Origin: Umezawaea tangerina
GTDB taxonomy: Bacteria; Actinomycetota; Actinomycetes; Mycobacteriales; Pseudonocardiaceae
Length of the DNA stretch: 64,000 nucleotides
Direction of reading: 5' to 3'
NCBI RefSeq assembly: GCF_003002815.1
Contig: NZ_PVTF01000005.1
Location: 248,001 to 312,000, forward strand
Part shown: piece after piece, positions 24,746 through 33,946 of the stretch
How positions within the stretch are numbered: position 1 is the first letter of the stretch
How the letters are laid out: each line of letters opens with the position of its first letter
Position numbers and translations under genes: made by a program
The notes under the pieces: model-generated
Told to the model about the DNA's origin: nothing
What the model saw: only the letters and a program-made list of their open reading frames with translations
The model's database searches: none

Positions 24746-26011
24746 CTAGGAGGTGATCCCCCGTCGAAGGCCGTAGAACGCTCCGCCCGCCGCCAGGACG
24801 GCGACGCCCGAGACCACCGACCCGGCCGGGAGGGCGAAGGCCAGCAGCAGGCATCCGAGCACGCCGATGACCGGCACGCCGCGCGGAGGTCGTCCTTCGG
24901 TGCGGCCGAGTGTCAGGGCGGAGGCGTTGGCGATCGCGTAGTACACGAGCACCCCGAACGAGGAGAAGCCGATCGCACCACGCAGGTCCGCGGTCGCGGC
25001 GAGCACCGCCACGACGGCGCCGACCGCGAGCTCGGCGCGGTGGGGCACCGCGAACCGGGGGTGCACCGCGGCCAGTGCGCGGGGGAAGTGCCGGTCGCGG
25101 GCCATGGCCAGGGTCGTCCGCGATACTCCGAGGATCAGCGCCAGCAGCGACCCGAGTGCGGCGACCGCGGCGCCGGTGCGCACGACCGGTGCCAGCCACC
25201 CGGCACCGACGGCCCGGACCGCGTCCGACAGCGGGGTCGTGGTGTCCGCCAAGCGCTGCGGCCCGAGCACCGCGAGGACGGAGACGGCCACGGCGGTGTA
25301 GACGAGAAGTGCTGTGCCGAGCGCGATCGGTACAGCGCGCGGGATCGTGCGGGCGGGGTCGCGGACCTCCTCGCCCAGGGTCGCGATGCGCGCGTACCCG
25401 GCGAAGGCGAAGAAGAGCAGCCCCGCCGCCTGGAGCACCCCGACGGCGGTGACGTCGGCGCCGACGCCCAACCGGGTGGCGTCGGCCTGCTCCGAGGTGA
25501 GGGCGGCGACCACGACGGCGGCGAGCACCGCCAGGACGCCCGCGACGACCACACGGGTCACCAGCGCGGACTTCCGCACCCCGGCGTAGTCCACGGCGGT
25601 CACCGCCACCACCGCGGCCACCGCCACCGAGTGCGCGTGGTCCGGCCAGGCGTAGAGGCCGACGGTGAGCGCCATCGCCGCGCAAGACGCGGTCTTGCCG
25701 ACCACGAAGGCCCATCCGGCCAGGTAGCCCCAGAAGTCGCCCAGCCGCTCGCGACCGTAGACGTAGGTACCGCCGGAAGCCGGGTAGCGGGCCGCTAGCC
25801 GGGCCGACGACGTGGCGTTGCAGTACGCCACCACCGCGGCGAGCGCCAAACCCGGCAGCAGCCCGGAACCCGCCACCTTCGCCGCCGGCGCGAGGACCGC
25901 GAAGATCCCCGCGCCGATCATCGCGCCCAGGCCGATCACCACGGCGTCGGTGACGCCCAGTCCCCGACGCAGCCCGTCCGGAACGTCCGCGCCCGACGGT
26001 GGACCGCTCAT
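24746..26011 (-). CDS. APC-family amino acid/polyamine permease
   Basis: ATG at 26011; 421 aa with 12 probable membrane helices. The first helix carries the broken-helix motif GLGAMIGAGIFAVLAP, and helix 2-3 has ARYPASGGTYVYGRERLG, both hallmarks of APC transporters. FAFAGYARIATLGEEVRDP matches helix 6. It should import an amino acid or amine by cation symport or exchange; the substrate is not predictable. No enzyme for a candidate substrate is next to it. Confidence 0.92.
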   Translation of the reverse strand: MSGPPSGADVPDGLRRGLGVTDAVVIGLGAMIGAGIFAVLAPAAKVAGSGLLPGLALAAVVAYCNATSSARLAARYPASGGTYVYGRERLGDFWGYLAGWAFVVGKTASCAAMALTVGLYAWPDHAHSVAVAAVVAVTAVDYAGVRKSALVTRVVVAGVLAVLAAVVVAALTSEQADATRLGVGADVTAVGVLQAAGLLFFAFAGYARIATLGEEVRDPARTIPRAVPIALGTALLVYTAVAVSVLAVLGPQRLADTTTPLSDAVRAVGAGWLAPVVRTGAAVAALGSLLALILGVSRTTLAMARDRHFPRALAAVHPRFAVPHRAELAVGAVVAVLAATADLRGAIGFSSFGVLVYYAIANASALTLGRTEGRPPRGVPVIGVLGCLLLAFALPAGSVVSGVAVLAAGGAFYGLRRGITS

Positions 26012-26145
26012 GAGACCTGTCTCCCCGACACCACACCCGGAACCCGTTGTCGGCGAACGATATCCGGGCAGGGCGGTGGAGGTCAGGGCTTGCGGGTCGT
26101 CACCAGGCTCCTAGGCGAAGACCACCAGCTGGGCGCGGTGGCCGA

Positions 26146-27258
26146 TCACAGGTGGGGCCCCAGGATCAGGCGGACGGCTCGGGCGCCCATCCGCAGGTGC
26201 GCGGCCGGGTCGGGGTGCAGGCCGTCGGGCAGCGCCCTGGCCTCGTCCGGCCCGAGGAGCTCCCGTCCGTCGAGGTAGTGCAGTGCAGGGTCCGCGCGGA
26301 TGTCGACGACCTTGGCGAGCAGCGTGCGGACACCGGTCAGCGTCAGCGCTCCGGCACCCGCGGAACCCAAGGCGCGTTTGCGGCCGGTCTCCTCGTCGAG
26401 CCCGACAGGGCCGGGCGTGGTCTCCAGGTCGGCGAAGGAGGTCGGCGAGACCAGCACGACCGGCGTGTCCGGGTGGCCTTCGCGGATCGTGTCCAGGAAC
26501 CCGTGCACGGCGGGGACGAAGGTGCGTTCGCGCATCGCCGCGTCCCCGACGATGTTGATCCCGACCTTGAGCGAGATCAGGTCGGCCGGGGTGTCCCGGA
26601 TGGCGCGGGCGACCTCCGGGTCGAGCATGGCGTTGCCGCCGAAACCGAGGTTGGTCAGCGCCGCGCCGGTCGTGAGAGCGGCGATGGCGGGCCAGGTCAG
26701 GGTCGGGGCGGGCGCCTCGAGGCCGTGGCTGATCGAGGAGCCGTAGTGCGTCCACGCCAGGCCGGGCGGCGGGGTCGGCGCGAGCAGCGGCGCGTCGGAG
26801 TCGAGCGTGCGCAACTCGACCGTCGCGCCGTGAGGCAACCAGATCTCGACGTCCTTCTCGCCACCGGGCAGGTCGTCGAAACGCACGGTTTCGGGGTGGC
26901 CGGGGCTCAGCCGGACGTCGGCGAGGTCGGCGCCGAAGCTGAGCACGTCACCCGCCGTGGCCTGCACGCGGCTGAGCACCGTGCCGTTGACGGCGAGGTC
27001 GAACGAAGCGGGCAGCGGGCTGCCGTCCATCTCCGGCACGGTGACGTGCACGCCCAGCGCCAGCGACCGCGCTGCCGTGCGCAGGCGCAGGCGGACCCCG
27101 GCCGCCTGCGCGACGACCAGGTCCAGCAAGCCGTGGTGCAGGCGCGGCCGGGTCCAGGCGGGGAGCCGTCGCGGGCGCACGCCGGCCGGGGTGCGTTCGA
27201 GATCCAGCGCGCCGAGGACCGCGACCCTGGTGTCGGGCAGGGGGATGTGGTGGGTCAT
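26146..27258 (-). CDS. SGNH/GDSL-type hydrolase
   Basis: The ATG at 27258 overlaps the stop of the MFS gene (ATGA); 370 aa. The N-terminal ~190 residues are a beta-rich domain with no recognised family. The SGNH core then follows: block I Ser in HYGSSISHG, block II Gly in NLGFGGNAM, block III Asn in LKVGINIVGD, and block V Asp-His in LPDGLHPD. All four catalytic blocks are intact, so it is probably an active esterase or lipase. Co-translation with an exporter gene suggests the two handle the same compound. Confidence 0.88.
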   Translation of the reverse strand: MTHHIPLPDTRVAVLGALDLERTPAGVRPRRLPAWTRPRLHHGLLDLVVAQAAGVRLRLRTAARSLALGVHVTVPEMDGSPLPASFDLAVNGTVLSRVQATAGDVLSFGADLADVRLSPGHPETVRFDDLPGGEKDVEIWLPHGATVELRTLDSDAPLLAPTPPPGLAWTHYGSSISHGLEAPAPTLTWPAIAALTTGAALTNLGFGGNAMLDPEVARAIRDTPADLISLKVGINIVGDAAMRERTFVPAVHGFLDTIREGHPDTPVVLVSPTSFADLETTPGPVGLDEETGRKRALGSAGAGALTLTGVRTLLAKVVDIRADPALHYLDGRELLGPDEARALPDGLHPDPAAHLRMGARAVRLILGPHL

Positions 27259-28772
27259 GCCGTGCGCTCCTTGTCGTGGTCGGCGGTGGTCGCCGGGGAC
27301 TGCGGGACGAGCGGGTCGTGGTCGGCGGCGTGGCCCGCGTCGACCGGGAGGGGGCCGCTCCGGAAGAGCAGGGCGGCCAGTACGGCGCTGCTCAGGAAGA
27401 CCGCCGCCGCGACCCGGAACACCAGGTGGTAACCGGCGAAGGTCGCCTCGGCGATGGTCACGGGCTGCGCGGCGGTCGCGGGACGCGCCGCGAGGTAGCT
27501 CGCGACCGCGGTGGTGGTGAGCGAGCTGAACACCGCCATCCCGATGGACCCGCCGATCTGCTGGGCCGTGGTCACCAGCGCCGAGGCCACTCCGGCGTCG
27601 TGCGGCCGGACACCGCTGGTCGCGGCGTTCTGCACCGGGCCGAAGATGAACCCGAACCCCACCCCCGTGACGAGCAGGGCGGGCAGGACGTCCACGCCGT
27701 AGGTCGACCCGGCACCGATCCCGGTGAGCACGACCATGCCGACCGCGGCGAGGAGGCAGCCGACCGGGACGAGCGGCCGGGGCCCGGTGCGCGGCAGGAG
27801 CACCGCCCCGGAGAACACGGCCCCCGCCATGACCAACCCGATCATCGGGAGGAACGCCAGGCCGGTCTGGACGGGGGTGAAGCCCAGCGTGTTCTCGAGG
27901 TAGTAGGTGAGGAAGAGCAGGACCGCGAACATCCCGATCCCGGCGATGCCCAAGGTCAGGTACGCCGCTCCCCGGACCCGGTCCAGGACCACCCGCAGCG
28001 GCAGCAACGGGTGGGCGGTGCGGCGTTCGACGACCACGAAGACGGCGATGAGCACGACGCCCGCGGCCACCGGTCCGAGCGTCCGGACGTCGTGCCAGCC
28101 GTTCGCCTCGGCGGTGCCGAGACCGAAGACGATCCCGACCAGGCCGAGCACCACGGCGAGCGTGCCCTTGATGTCGAGCCGGACCCGACGCGGCCGGTCG
28201 CCGTCGTGCAGGAGGCGCAGCCCGCCGACGAACGCGACCGCCGCGATGACCAGGTTGACGTAGAGGCACCACCGCCACGACAGGCCTTGGGTGAGGACAC
28301 CACCCAGCAGCAGCCCCACCGCGCCACCGGCGCCCGAGATCGCGCCGAAGATCCCGAACGCGCGGCCGCGTTCCTCGGCGTCGTCGGCGAAGGTGATCGA
28401 CAGCAGCGACAGGGCCGCCGGCGCGAGCATCGCGGCGAACGCTCCCTGTCCGACGCGCGCGACCAGCAGCGTCGTGAAGTCCCCGGCGGCACCGCCGACC
28501 GCCGACGCCACGGCGAACCCGCCGACGCCGATGAGGAACACCCGCTTGCGCCCGAAGTAGTCCGCGAGCCTGCCGCCGAGGAGCAGGAGGCTGCCGAACG
28601 CGAGCGCGTAACCGGTCATCAGCCACTGCCGGTGGTCGGCGGGCAGTCCGAGGTCGTGCTGGATGGTGGGCAGGGCGATGGCGACGATGGTGGAGTCCAG
28701 GACGTCCATCAGCTGGGCGAGGCCCAGCACGACGAGCGCCAGCCAGCGGTTCGCCCCACTTCGCTTGTTCAT
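27255..28772 (-). CDS. MFS drug exporter, DHA2 (EmrB/QacA) type
   Basis: ATG at 28772; 505 aa, 14 predicted helices. Helix 1 carries LAQLMDVLDSTIVAIALPTI, and the helix 2-3 loop is GGRLADYFGRKRVFL, both typical of DHA2 proton antiporters. It should extrude a lipophilic cation or drug. It is divergent from a TetR regulator, with several operator-like dyads in the 121-bp gap, and is followed directly by the SGNH hydrolase gene. Confidence 0.93.
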   Translation of the reverse strand: MNKRSGANRWLALVVLGLAQLMDVLDSTIVAIALPTIQHDLGLPADHRQWLMTGYALAFGSLLLLGGRLADYFGRKRVFLIGVGGFAVASAVGGAAGDFTTLLVARVGQGAFAAMLAPAALSLLSITFADDAEERGRAFGIFGAISGAGGAVGLLLGGVLTQGLSWRWCLYVNLVIAAVAFVGGLRLLHDGDRPRRVRLDIKGTLAVVLGLVGIVFGLGTAEANGWHDVRTLGPVAAGVVLIAVFVVVERRTAHPLLPLRVVLDRVRGAAYLTLGIAGIGMFAVLLFLTYYLENTLGFTPVQTGLAFLPMIGLVMAGAVFSGAVLLPRTGPRPLVPVGCLLAAVGMVVLTGIGAGSTYGVDVLPALLVTGVGFGFIFGPVQNAATSGVRPHDAGVASALVTTAQQIGGSIGMAVFSSLTTTAVASYLAARPATAAQPVTIAEATFAGYHLVFRVAAAVFLSSAVLAALLFRSGPLPVDAGHAADHDPLVPQSPATTADHDKERTA

Positions 28773-28810
28773 GAGCGATCTCTCGGATGCGAGAACGTTG
28801 ATCGTGTAGT

Positions 28811-28878
28811 CACGAACACAGTTCCTATCTTGAGAACACCGTTCGTGTCAACGTTGGATACGAACAACGTTCGTATCC
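28811..28878. promoter_or_regulatory. Nested GAAC/GTTC dyads, TetR operator region
   Basis: GGATACGAAC (28856-28865) and GTTCGTATCC (28869-28878) form a perfect 10-bp-arm palindrome around AAC. A second pair, CACGAAC (28811-28817) and GTTCGTG (28841-28847), carries the same ACGAAC/GTTCGT half-site. A weaker GTTC...GAAC lies between. The first palindrome ends 15 bp before the TetR GTG start, so binding would repress the regulator and probably the divergent MFS gene. Confidence 0.75.
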
Positions 28879-28893
28879 AGTTATGGTGGTGGG

Positions 28894-29628
28894 GTGAACC
28901 CGAAGGAGCGACGCGCGGCCCGCCACCTGCACCCCACCCCCGACGGCCCCAAGCCGCGGCGCCGAACCGTGGAGCAGGTCGTCGACACCGCGCTGGGCGT
29001 CATCGCCGCCGAGGGCTACGAGGCGCTGACCATGCGCAGGCTGGCGACCGCGCTCGACACCGGACCCGCCTCGCTCTACAACCACGTGGTCAACAAGGCC
29101 GACCTCGACGAACTGCTCATCGGACGGCTCTGCACCCAGCTCGTGCTCCCCGACCCCGACCCGGCCGCCTGGCAGGAGCAGATCCACGGCGTGTGCGCCC
29201 AGATGCGCGACCAGTACCTGAAGTACCCCGGCATCTCCCGAGCCGCGCTCGCGATGGCACCCACCGACCTGGAGATCGTGCGCGTCGGCGAAGGGATGCT
29301 GGCGATCCTGCTCGCCGGCGACGTCACCCCGCAGGCCGCCGTCTGGGCCGGCGACGCCCTCCTGCTTTACGTCGCCGCCTACTGCCTGGAGCTGTCGATC
29401 GCCGACCAGCGCGCCGCCCGGAACGACCCCGTCTGGGGCCACGACCGCGACGAGCTCACCCGCCGCTTCACCGCCCTACCCCCCGAAACCTTCCCCCACA
29501 CCACCCGCCACGCCGCCGAGCTCACCGCGGGCGAAGCCCACGACCGCTTCGACTTCACCATCACCCTGATGCTCGACGGCCTCGCACAACCGTCGGCGAA
29601 CCGACCGTCGCGTCGACCACCACCGTGA
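28894..29628 (+). CDS. TetR-family regulator (TetR_C class)
   Basis: GTG at 28894; 244 aa. The helix-turn-helix is ALTMRRLATALDTGPASLYN with HVVNKADL after it. The C-terminal ~150 residues resemble the tetracycline-repressor type ligand domain. The N-terminus carries an extra basic arm (RRAARHLHPTPDGPKPRRR). It is divergent from the exporter gene, and a perfect palindrome lies in its own leader, so it most likely represses both and is released by an exported drug. Confidence 0.92.
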   Translation: MNPKERRAARHLHPTPDGPKPRRRTVEQVVDTALGVIAAEGYEALTMRRLATALDTGPASLYNHVVNKADLDELLIGRLCTQLVLPDPDPAAWQEQIHGVCAQMRDQYLKYPGISRAALAMAPTDLEIVRVGEGMLAILLAGDVTPQAAVWAGDALLLYVAAYCLELSIADQRAARNDPVWGHDRDELTRRFTALPPETFPHTTRHAAELTAGEAHDRFDFTITLMLDGLAQPSANRPSRRPPP

Positions 29629-29646
29629 CCGGTTGTCGTTCCGGCC

Positions 29647-30411
29647 CTAGATCACGCGGTGCCGCACCCGCCACACCACCACACCGATCAGGATCGCCGC
29701 GACGGCGACGAACAGGGCCGCCTCGACGAGCTGGAACGGCCAGAACCGGTCGGCTGGGCGGTAGACGCCGAACCGCTGGACGCCCCGCTCGGTGAGCGTG
29801 ACCCGGCCTTGGTCGAGCACGACCAGGTGGTCGCAGACGCGCTCCAGCTCGTGCACGACGTGGGAGGAGAACAGGACTGTCACCCCGCCTTCGGCCACCG
29901 CGCCCATGAGGACCTGCAGGAACTCGTGCCGGGCCAGCGGGTCGAGGCCGGCCACCGGCTCGTCGAGGACGAGCAGGTCAGGCCGCTTCGCCAGGGCCAG
30001 GGCCAACGCGACCTGGGCCTGCTGCCCGCCCGAGAGCGTGCCTACCCTGGGGTCGAGCGGGATGCCCAGCTTCGCCAGCCCCTGGTCGAACCGCAGGTTG
30101 CGGGCCCGGCCGAAGCGGAGCGTCTCGGCGACGGTGAAGCGCTTGTACAGCGGGTGGTCCTGCGCCAGGAACCCGATCCGGGACAGGGTGTGCGGGGTGG
30201 CGTCGCGGCCGAGGACCTCCACCGTGCCGGTGCTCGGTGCCGGCAACCCGACGACCAGGCGCAGCAATGTGATCTTGCCCGCCCCGTTCGGCCCGACCAG
30301 GGCGATCACGCCGCCCGCGGGCAGGGCCAGGGTGCAGTCGCGCAGCGCCCAGCCCTTCCGGTAGCGCTTGCCCACGCCGTCGGTGCGCAGCGCGAGCCCG
30401 GTCGCCGTCAC
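29647..30411 (-). pseudogene. Decayed ABC ATPase fused to the tail of its permease
   Basis: The GTG at 30411 overlaps the stop of the GntR remnant, and the open frame runs 254 aa. The first ~205 residues are a BcrA/YtrB-type ATPase (LSGGQQAQVALALA, LLVLDEPVAGLDP, LFSSHVVHELE). Walker A reads GPNGAGKIT: the Mg-binding Ser/Thr after Lys is Ile, which should abolish ATP hydrolysis. After VTLTERGVQRFG the frame jumps to YRPADRFWPFQLVEAALF, which looks like the last transmembrane part of the partner permease. An in-frame deletion has evidently removed the ATPase end and nearly all the permease. Almost certainly nonfunctional. Confidence 0.75.
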
Positions 30412-30623
30412 GCCACGCCCTCGTTCCGCGTCTGCTGGTGGACGGAGGTGAAGAGGGCGTTGACCGCCTGCTCGTCGAGACCGGCCGGTAGGCCTTGGCG
30501 ACGGTGTTCGGGTTGATCGCCAGGTCCTCGACCACCTCGCGGATGAGCGGGAGGCGGTCACCGGGTCGGAGGAAGCCCAGCAGCACCGCTTGGCGCCCAT
30601 GACCGGAGCGTGATCAGTTCCAC
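30408..30623 (-). pseudogene. Decayed GntR-family (YtrA-type) regulator
   Basis: Three pieces of a YtrA-like repressor can be read in different frames. A GTG at 30623 opens VELITLRS. A second frame holds RQAVLLGFLRPGDRLPLIRE and EDLAINPNTVAKAYR, the DNA-binding helices. A third frame ends in LDEQAVNALFTSVHQQTRN before the TGA at 30408-30410. Parts between them are missing, and the frame changes twice. The stop still overlaps the ATPase start by 4 bp, which preserves the ancestral operon layout. Confidence 0.75.
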
Positions 30624-30670
30624 GGGTGCGGCTACCGTGTGTGCCTTCGGTGAGCCGGGCGGAGGTCGGG

Positions 30671-33600
30671 GTGGACGGGGACGGTGGGGCCGGGCACTCG
30701 AACGCGGTCTCCGACACCAGCGGAGTCGTGGTGCAGGTGCGCGACGTCCACGGCGACGTGACCGTCACCGGTACCGCGCCCGTGCGACGTCCTCGGCAGC
30801 TGCCGATGTCGATCGGCAACTTCACCGGCCGCGAGCGGGAGCTCGACGAGCTGGACGCGCAGCTGCGGCGCGGTACGTCGGGCGCGGTGATCTCCGCGGT
30901 CTCGGGCACCGCGGGTGTCGGGAAGACCGCGTTGGCGGTGCACTGGGCGCACCGGGTGGCCGAGGAGTTCCCCGACGGGCAGCTCTACGTCAACCTGCGC
31001 GGCTACGACCGCGAACCGCCGCTGTCACCCGACGACGTGCTGGCCGGTTTCCTGCGCGCCCTCGGCGTCACGGACATCCCCAGCGACGGCGGTGAACGGG
31101 CCGCCCGCTACCGCACGCTGCTCGCCGAGCGGCGGCTGCTCGTGGTGCTGGACAACGCCGGCCGGGTCGACCAGGTGCTGCCCCTGCTGCCCGGCGGCAC
31201 CTCGTGCTTCGTGCTCGTCACCAGCCGGGACCGCATGTCCACCCTGCGCGTGCGCTACCGGGCGCACGGCGTGGACCTGGACCTGCTGCCGCTCGAGGAC
31301 GCGTTGCGGCTGCTGCGGGCGACGGTCGGGCCGAAGGTGGACGAGGAGCCGGGCGCGGCCAGAGCGCTGGTGCGCAGCTGCGCGAACCTGCCCCTCGCGC
31401 TCGGCATCACCGCGGAGATCGCGGCGGTGCGGGAGCGGACGCCGTTGGCCGACCTCGCCGAGGAGCTGGCCGACGAGCACCGGCTGCTGGGCGTGGCCGA
31501 CGACGAGCACAGCATCCGCACGGTGTTCTCCTGGTCGCTCAAGACCCTCGACGAGCGGTGCGGCCTGGTGTTCCGCTACCTCGGGCTGCACCCCGGCCGC
31601 GAGTACGACGTGCCCGCGATCGCCACGCTGGCCGACCTGCCCGCCGCCGACGTGCGGCGGGCGGTCGACGACCTGGTGCGGGTGCACCTCGTCGAGGAGG
31701 TCGCGGACGGGCGGCTGCGCGCCCACGACCTGCTCGCCGCCTACGCACGCGATCTGGCGGCCGAGCACTTCACCGGGGCCGAGACGACGGAGTCGTTCTC
31801 CCGGCTGTTCGGGCACTACCGGCGGCTGAGCGCGTACGCGGTGAAGCTGGTGACCGGTGGCAGGCAGAGCCACCGGCGCGCGACGTCCCCGCCGACCGGT
31901 GGGGTCAGGCCGGACCGGACGTGGTTCGCCACCGAGCGCCTGAACCTGGAGGCCGTCCTCGACCACGCGCGCGACCACGGGACCGCCGCGGAGGACGTCG
32001 GGTACCTCACGCACGACCTGGGCGTCCTGACCCGCGCGGCCGGGGACCTGCCGGGGGCGCTGCGCCACCACGCCGCCGCGGCGCCGGTGTTCCGGCAGAC
32101 CCAGCGGCGCTACTCGTACCGGATCCGGCTGGACGAGGAGGAGGCGAAGGTCGCGGCCGGGCTGTACGCGGGTGCGCTGCGGACGCTGCGGCTGCTCGGC
32201 GACGACTTCCAGCAGGCGAACCTGACGTGGGAGCTGGCCGAGGTGCACCGGCTCACCGCGGTCGCCGCCCTGGCCTGCGGCGACCACGCCCAGGCCATCC
32301 GGCTCGCGCGTTCCGCGGAGCGGGTGTTCGAGAAGCGCGAGGACCTGAGGTCGGCGGCGACCTGTTCGCTGACCTACCTGACCGCGGTGTGCACCAGCGC
32401 GGTCGACACCTCGACCACCTCGCCGAACCGGACGATCGACAAGGCGCTGTCGACCGCGCGCAGGCTCGACGAGCTGGGGATGGGCGACGAGGCCGACTAC
32501 GCGCGGCTGCTCGGCGTGCGGGTGGCGACCGCGGCCGGACAGCTCGGCCGAGCCGACGCCCTGCTCAAGGAGGTCACCGCGCCGATGGTGAGCACGCCCA
32601 CCGAACAGCGCCTGCTGCACGTGCTGTGCGAGGCCGAGCTGATGGAGGAGGCGGGCGAGCCCGAGGTGGCGATCGCGTTGGCCGTCGACGGCTACGCGGA
32701 GGCGGGCCGGTCCGACGGCCGGGCCGCGGGGATCGGCGGCCAGCCCGCCAGCACCCTGTACGGGCGTGCTCTGCGCGCGTTGGCACTCCGGATCGCGCTG
32801 CGCGCCGACGACGCGGCGCGGGTCTTCGAGATCGCCGAGCGGTTCCGCCCGCAACGGCAGGGGTTCGCCCAGGACGACCGGGTCGCGCGGCTCGACGTGG
32901 TCGCGGAGCAGCTCGGCGGGCGCGCCCTGATCGGGTACGCGGCGACGTCGGACCGGCTGATCGCCACGGTCGTGGTGGACGGTCGGGTGCACGTCGTCGA
33001 CCTGGACCCTGGCAGGGTGATCGAGCACACCGACCTGTTGCGGGCGGACATGAACTCCGTCTCGGGGGCGGTGGACTTCCTCTCCGACCGGGTGGTCGGG
33101 CTGACCTCCGCGCAGGTCGTCCAGTCCGCGGTGGACCTGGACGAGCACGTGGTCGTGCCGCTGCTGGAGCTGCTCGGGGATCGTGACCTGGTGGTCGTCC
33201 CCGCCGAACCGCTCGCGGGCGTCGCCTGGTCGGCACTGCCGTCGCTGCACGGCCGGTCGTTGGTCGTCGCCCCGTCGGTCACCTCGTGGTCGGACGCGCG
33301 GCGCCGTCGTGCCGCACCGCGCTCATCCGACCGGGGCGTGTTCGTGATCGGGCCGGACATGACCGCGGACCAGACCAACGTCCCCGAGCTCGTGGACCTC
33401 CACCCCCGTGCCGACATCGTCGCCCCGGAGGTGCGGGCGGTGCTGGGACGCGCTGACGGAGCGCACTTCCTGCACCTGGTGGCGCGCCGGGAGCACGAGC
33501 CGGAGAACTTCGTGTTCTCCAGGGTCGTGCTCGCCGACGGCGCGTTGTTCGCCCACGACTTCGGCGAGCTGGAGGAGCCACCGGACCTGGTCGTGCTGCA

Positions 33601-33841
33601 GGGCATCGGCGAGCGGGTGTCCGACGAGGAAGCGCTCGGGTTCGCCAACGGCCTGCTCGTCGCCGGGGTGCGGACGGTCGTCGTGGCGGTCACGAAGGTC
33701 GCCCGGCAGACCACGTTCGCGGTGATGCGGGAACTGCACACCGCCTTGGCCGCCGGCGAGGCACCGAGCAGGACGCTCGCCAGGATCGTCGCGGTGGACC
33801 CGCTGCGCAGACCGTTCCTGTGCGTCGGTTCCGGCGACTGA
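30671..33841 (+). CDS. NB-ARC/TPR protein with CHAT-like C-terminal domain lacking the dyad
   Basis: The GTG at 30671 follows GGAGG at 30661; 1056 aa. After a short strand-rich leader (VVVQVRDVHGDVTVTG) comes a STAND NTPase: Walker A GTAGVGKTAL, Walker B LLVVLDNAG, sensor LVTSRDRM, NLPLAL and a winged helix. Residues about 430-740 are helical TPR-like repeats. The last ~300 residues follow the CHAT protease layout: LVVVPAEPLAGVAWSAL, LVVAPSVTSW, then GLLVAGVRTVVVAVTKV and a C-terminal helix. At the catalytic positions, the usual HG is RR (LHLVARREHE) and the usual SAC is QGI (VVLQGIGERV). It may be a non-proteolytic sensor or scaffold, perhaps in defence. Confidence 0.82.
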   Translation: MDGDGGAGHSNAVSDTSGVVVQVRDVHGDVTVTGTAPVRRPRQLPMSIGNFTGRERELDELDAQLRRGTSGAVISAVSGTAGVGKTALAVHWAHRVAEEFPDGQLYVNLRGYDREPPLSPDDVLAGFLRALGVTDIPSDGGERAARYRTLLAERRLLVVLDNAGRVDQVLPLLPGGTSCFVLVTSRDRMSTLRVRYRAHGVDLDLLPLEDALRLLRATVGPKVDEEPGAARALVRSCANLPLALGITAEIAAVRERTPLADLAEELADEHRLLGVADDEHSIRTVFSWSLKTLDERCGLVFRYLGLHPGREYDVPAIATLADLPAADVRRAVDDLVRVHLVEEVADGRLRAHDLLAAYARDLAAEHFTGAETTESFSRLFGHYRRLSAYAVKLVTGGRQSHRRATSPPTGGVRPDRTWFATERLNLEAVLDHARDHGTAAEDVGYLTHDLGVLTRAAGDLPGALRHHAAAAPVFRQTQRRYSYRIRLDEEEAKVAAGLYAGALRTLRLLGDDFQQANLTWELAEVHRLTAVAALACGDHAQAIRLARSAERVFEKREDLRSAATCSLTYLTAVCTSAVDTSTTSPNRTIDKALSTARRLDELGMGDEADYARLLGVRVATAAGQLGRADALLKEVTAPMVSTPTEQRLLHVLCEAELMEEAGEPEVAIALAVDGYAEAGRSDGRAAGIGGQPASTLYGRALRALALRIALRADDAARVFEIAERFRPQRQGFAQDDRVARLDVVAEQLGGRALIGYAATSDRLIATVVVDGRVHVVDLDPGRVIEHTDLLRADMNSVSGAVDFLSDRVVGLTSAQVVQSAVDLDEHVVVPLLELLGDRDLVVVPAEPLAGVAWSALPSLHGRSLVVAPSVTSWSDARRRRAAPRSSDRGVFVIGPDMTADQTNVPELVDLHPRADIVAPEVRAVLGRADGAHFLHLVARREHEPENFVFSRVVLADGALFAHDFGELEEPPDLVVLQGIGERVSDEEALGFANGLLVAGVRTVVVAVTKVARQTTFAVMRELHTALAAGEAPSRTLARIVAVDPLRRPFLCVGSGD

Positions 33842-33946
33842 CACCTGGTTCCTCCCGCACCTGTCGTCCGTCCACATCGGTCACGGCAACGCCGGCCTGC
33901 TTGCGGGCGTTGGGGTTCCGCGTTGTCGGCAGCAGCAGCCGGGCCT

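Noticed and set aside
29629-30670. Insertion sequence or recombinase as cause of the GntR/ABC decay
   Set aside because: No transposase fragment, terminal inverted repeats or target duplication could be seen.
31025-33250. 741-codon minus-strand open frame inside the NB-ARC gene
   Set aside because: Shadow of the plus-strand gene; product is Gln/Arg/Val/Gly low-complexity and lacks any motif.
33842-33946. Possible short gene after the NB-ARC gene (minus-strand peptide beginning MKARLLLPTTR)
   Set aside because: The longer frame continues through the VC0807-type gene in the wrong frame and has no supporting signal.
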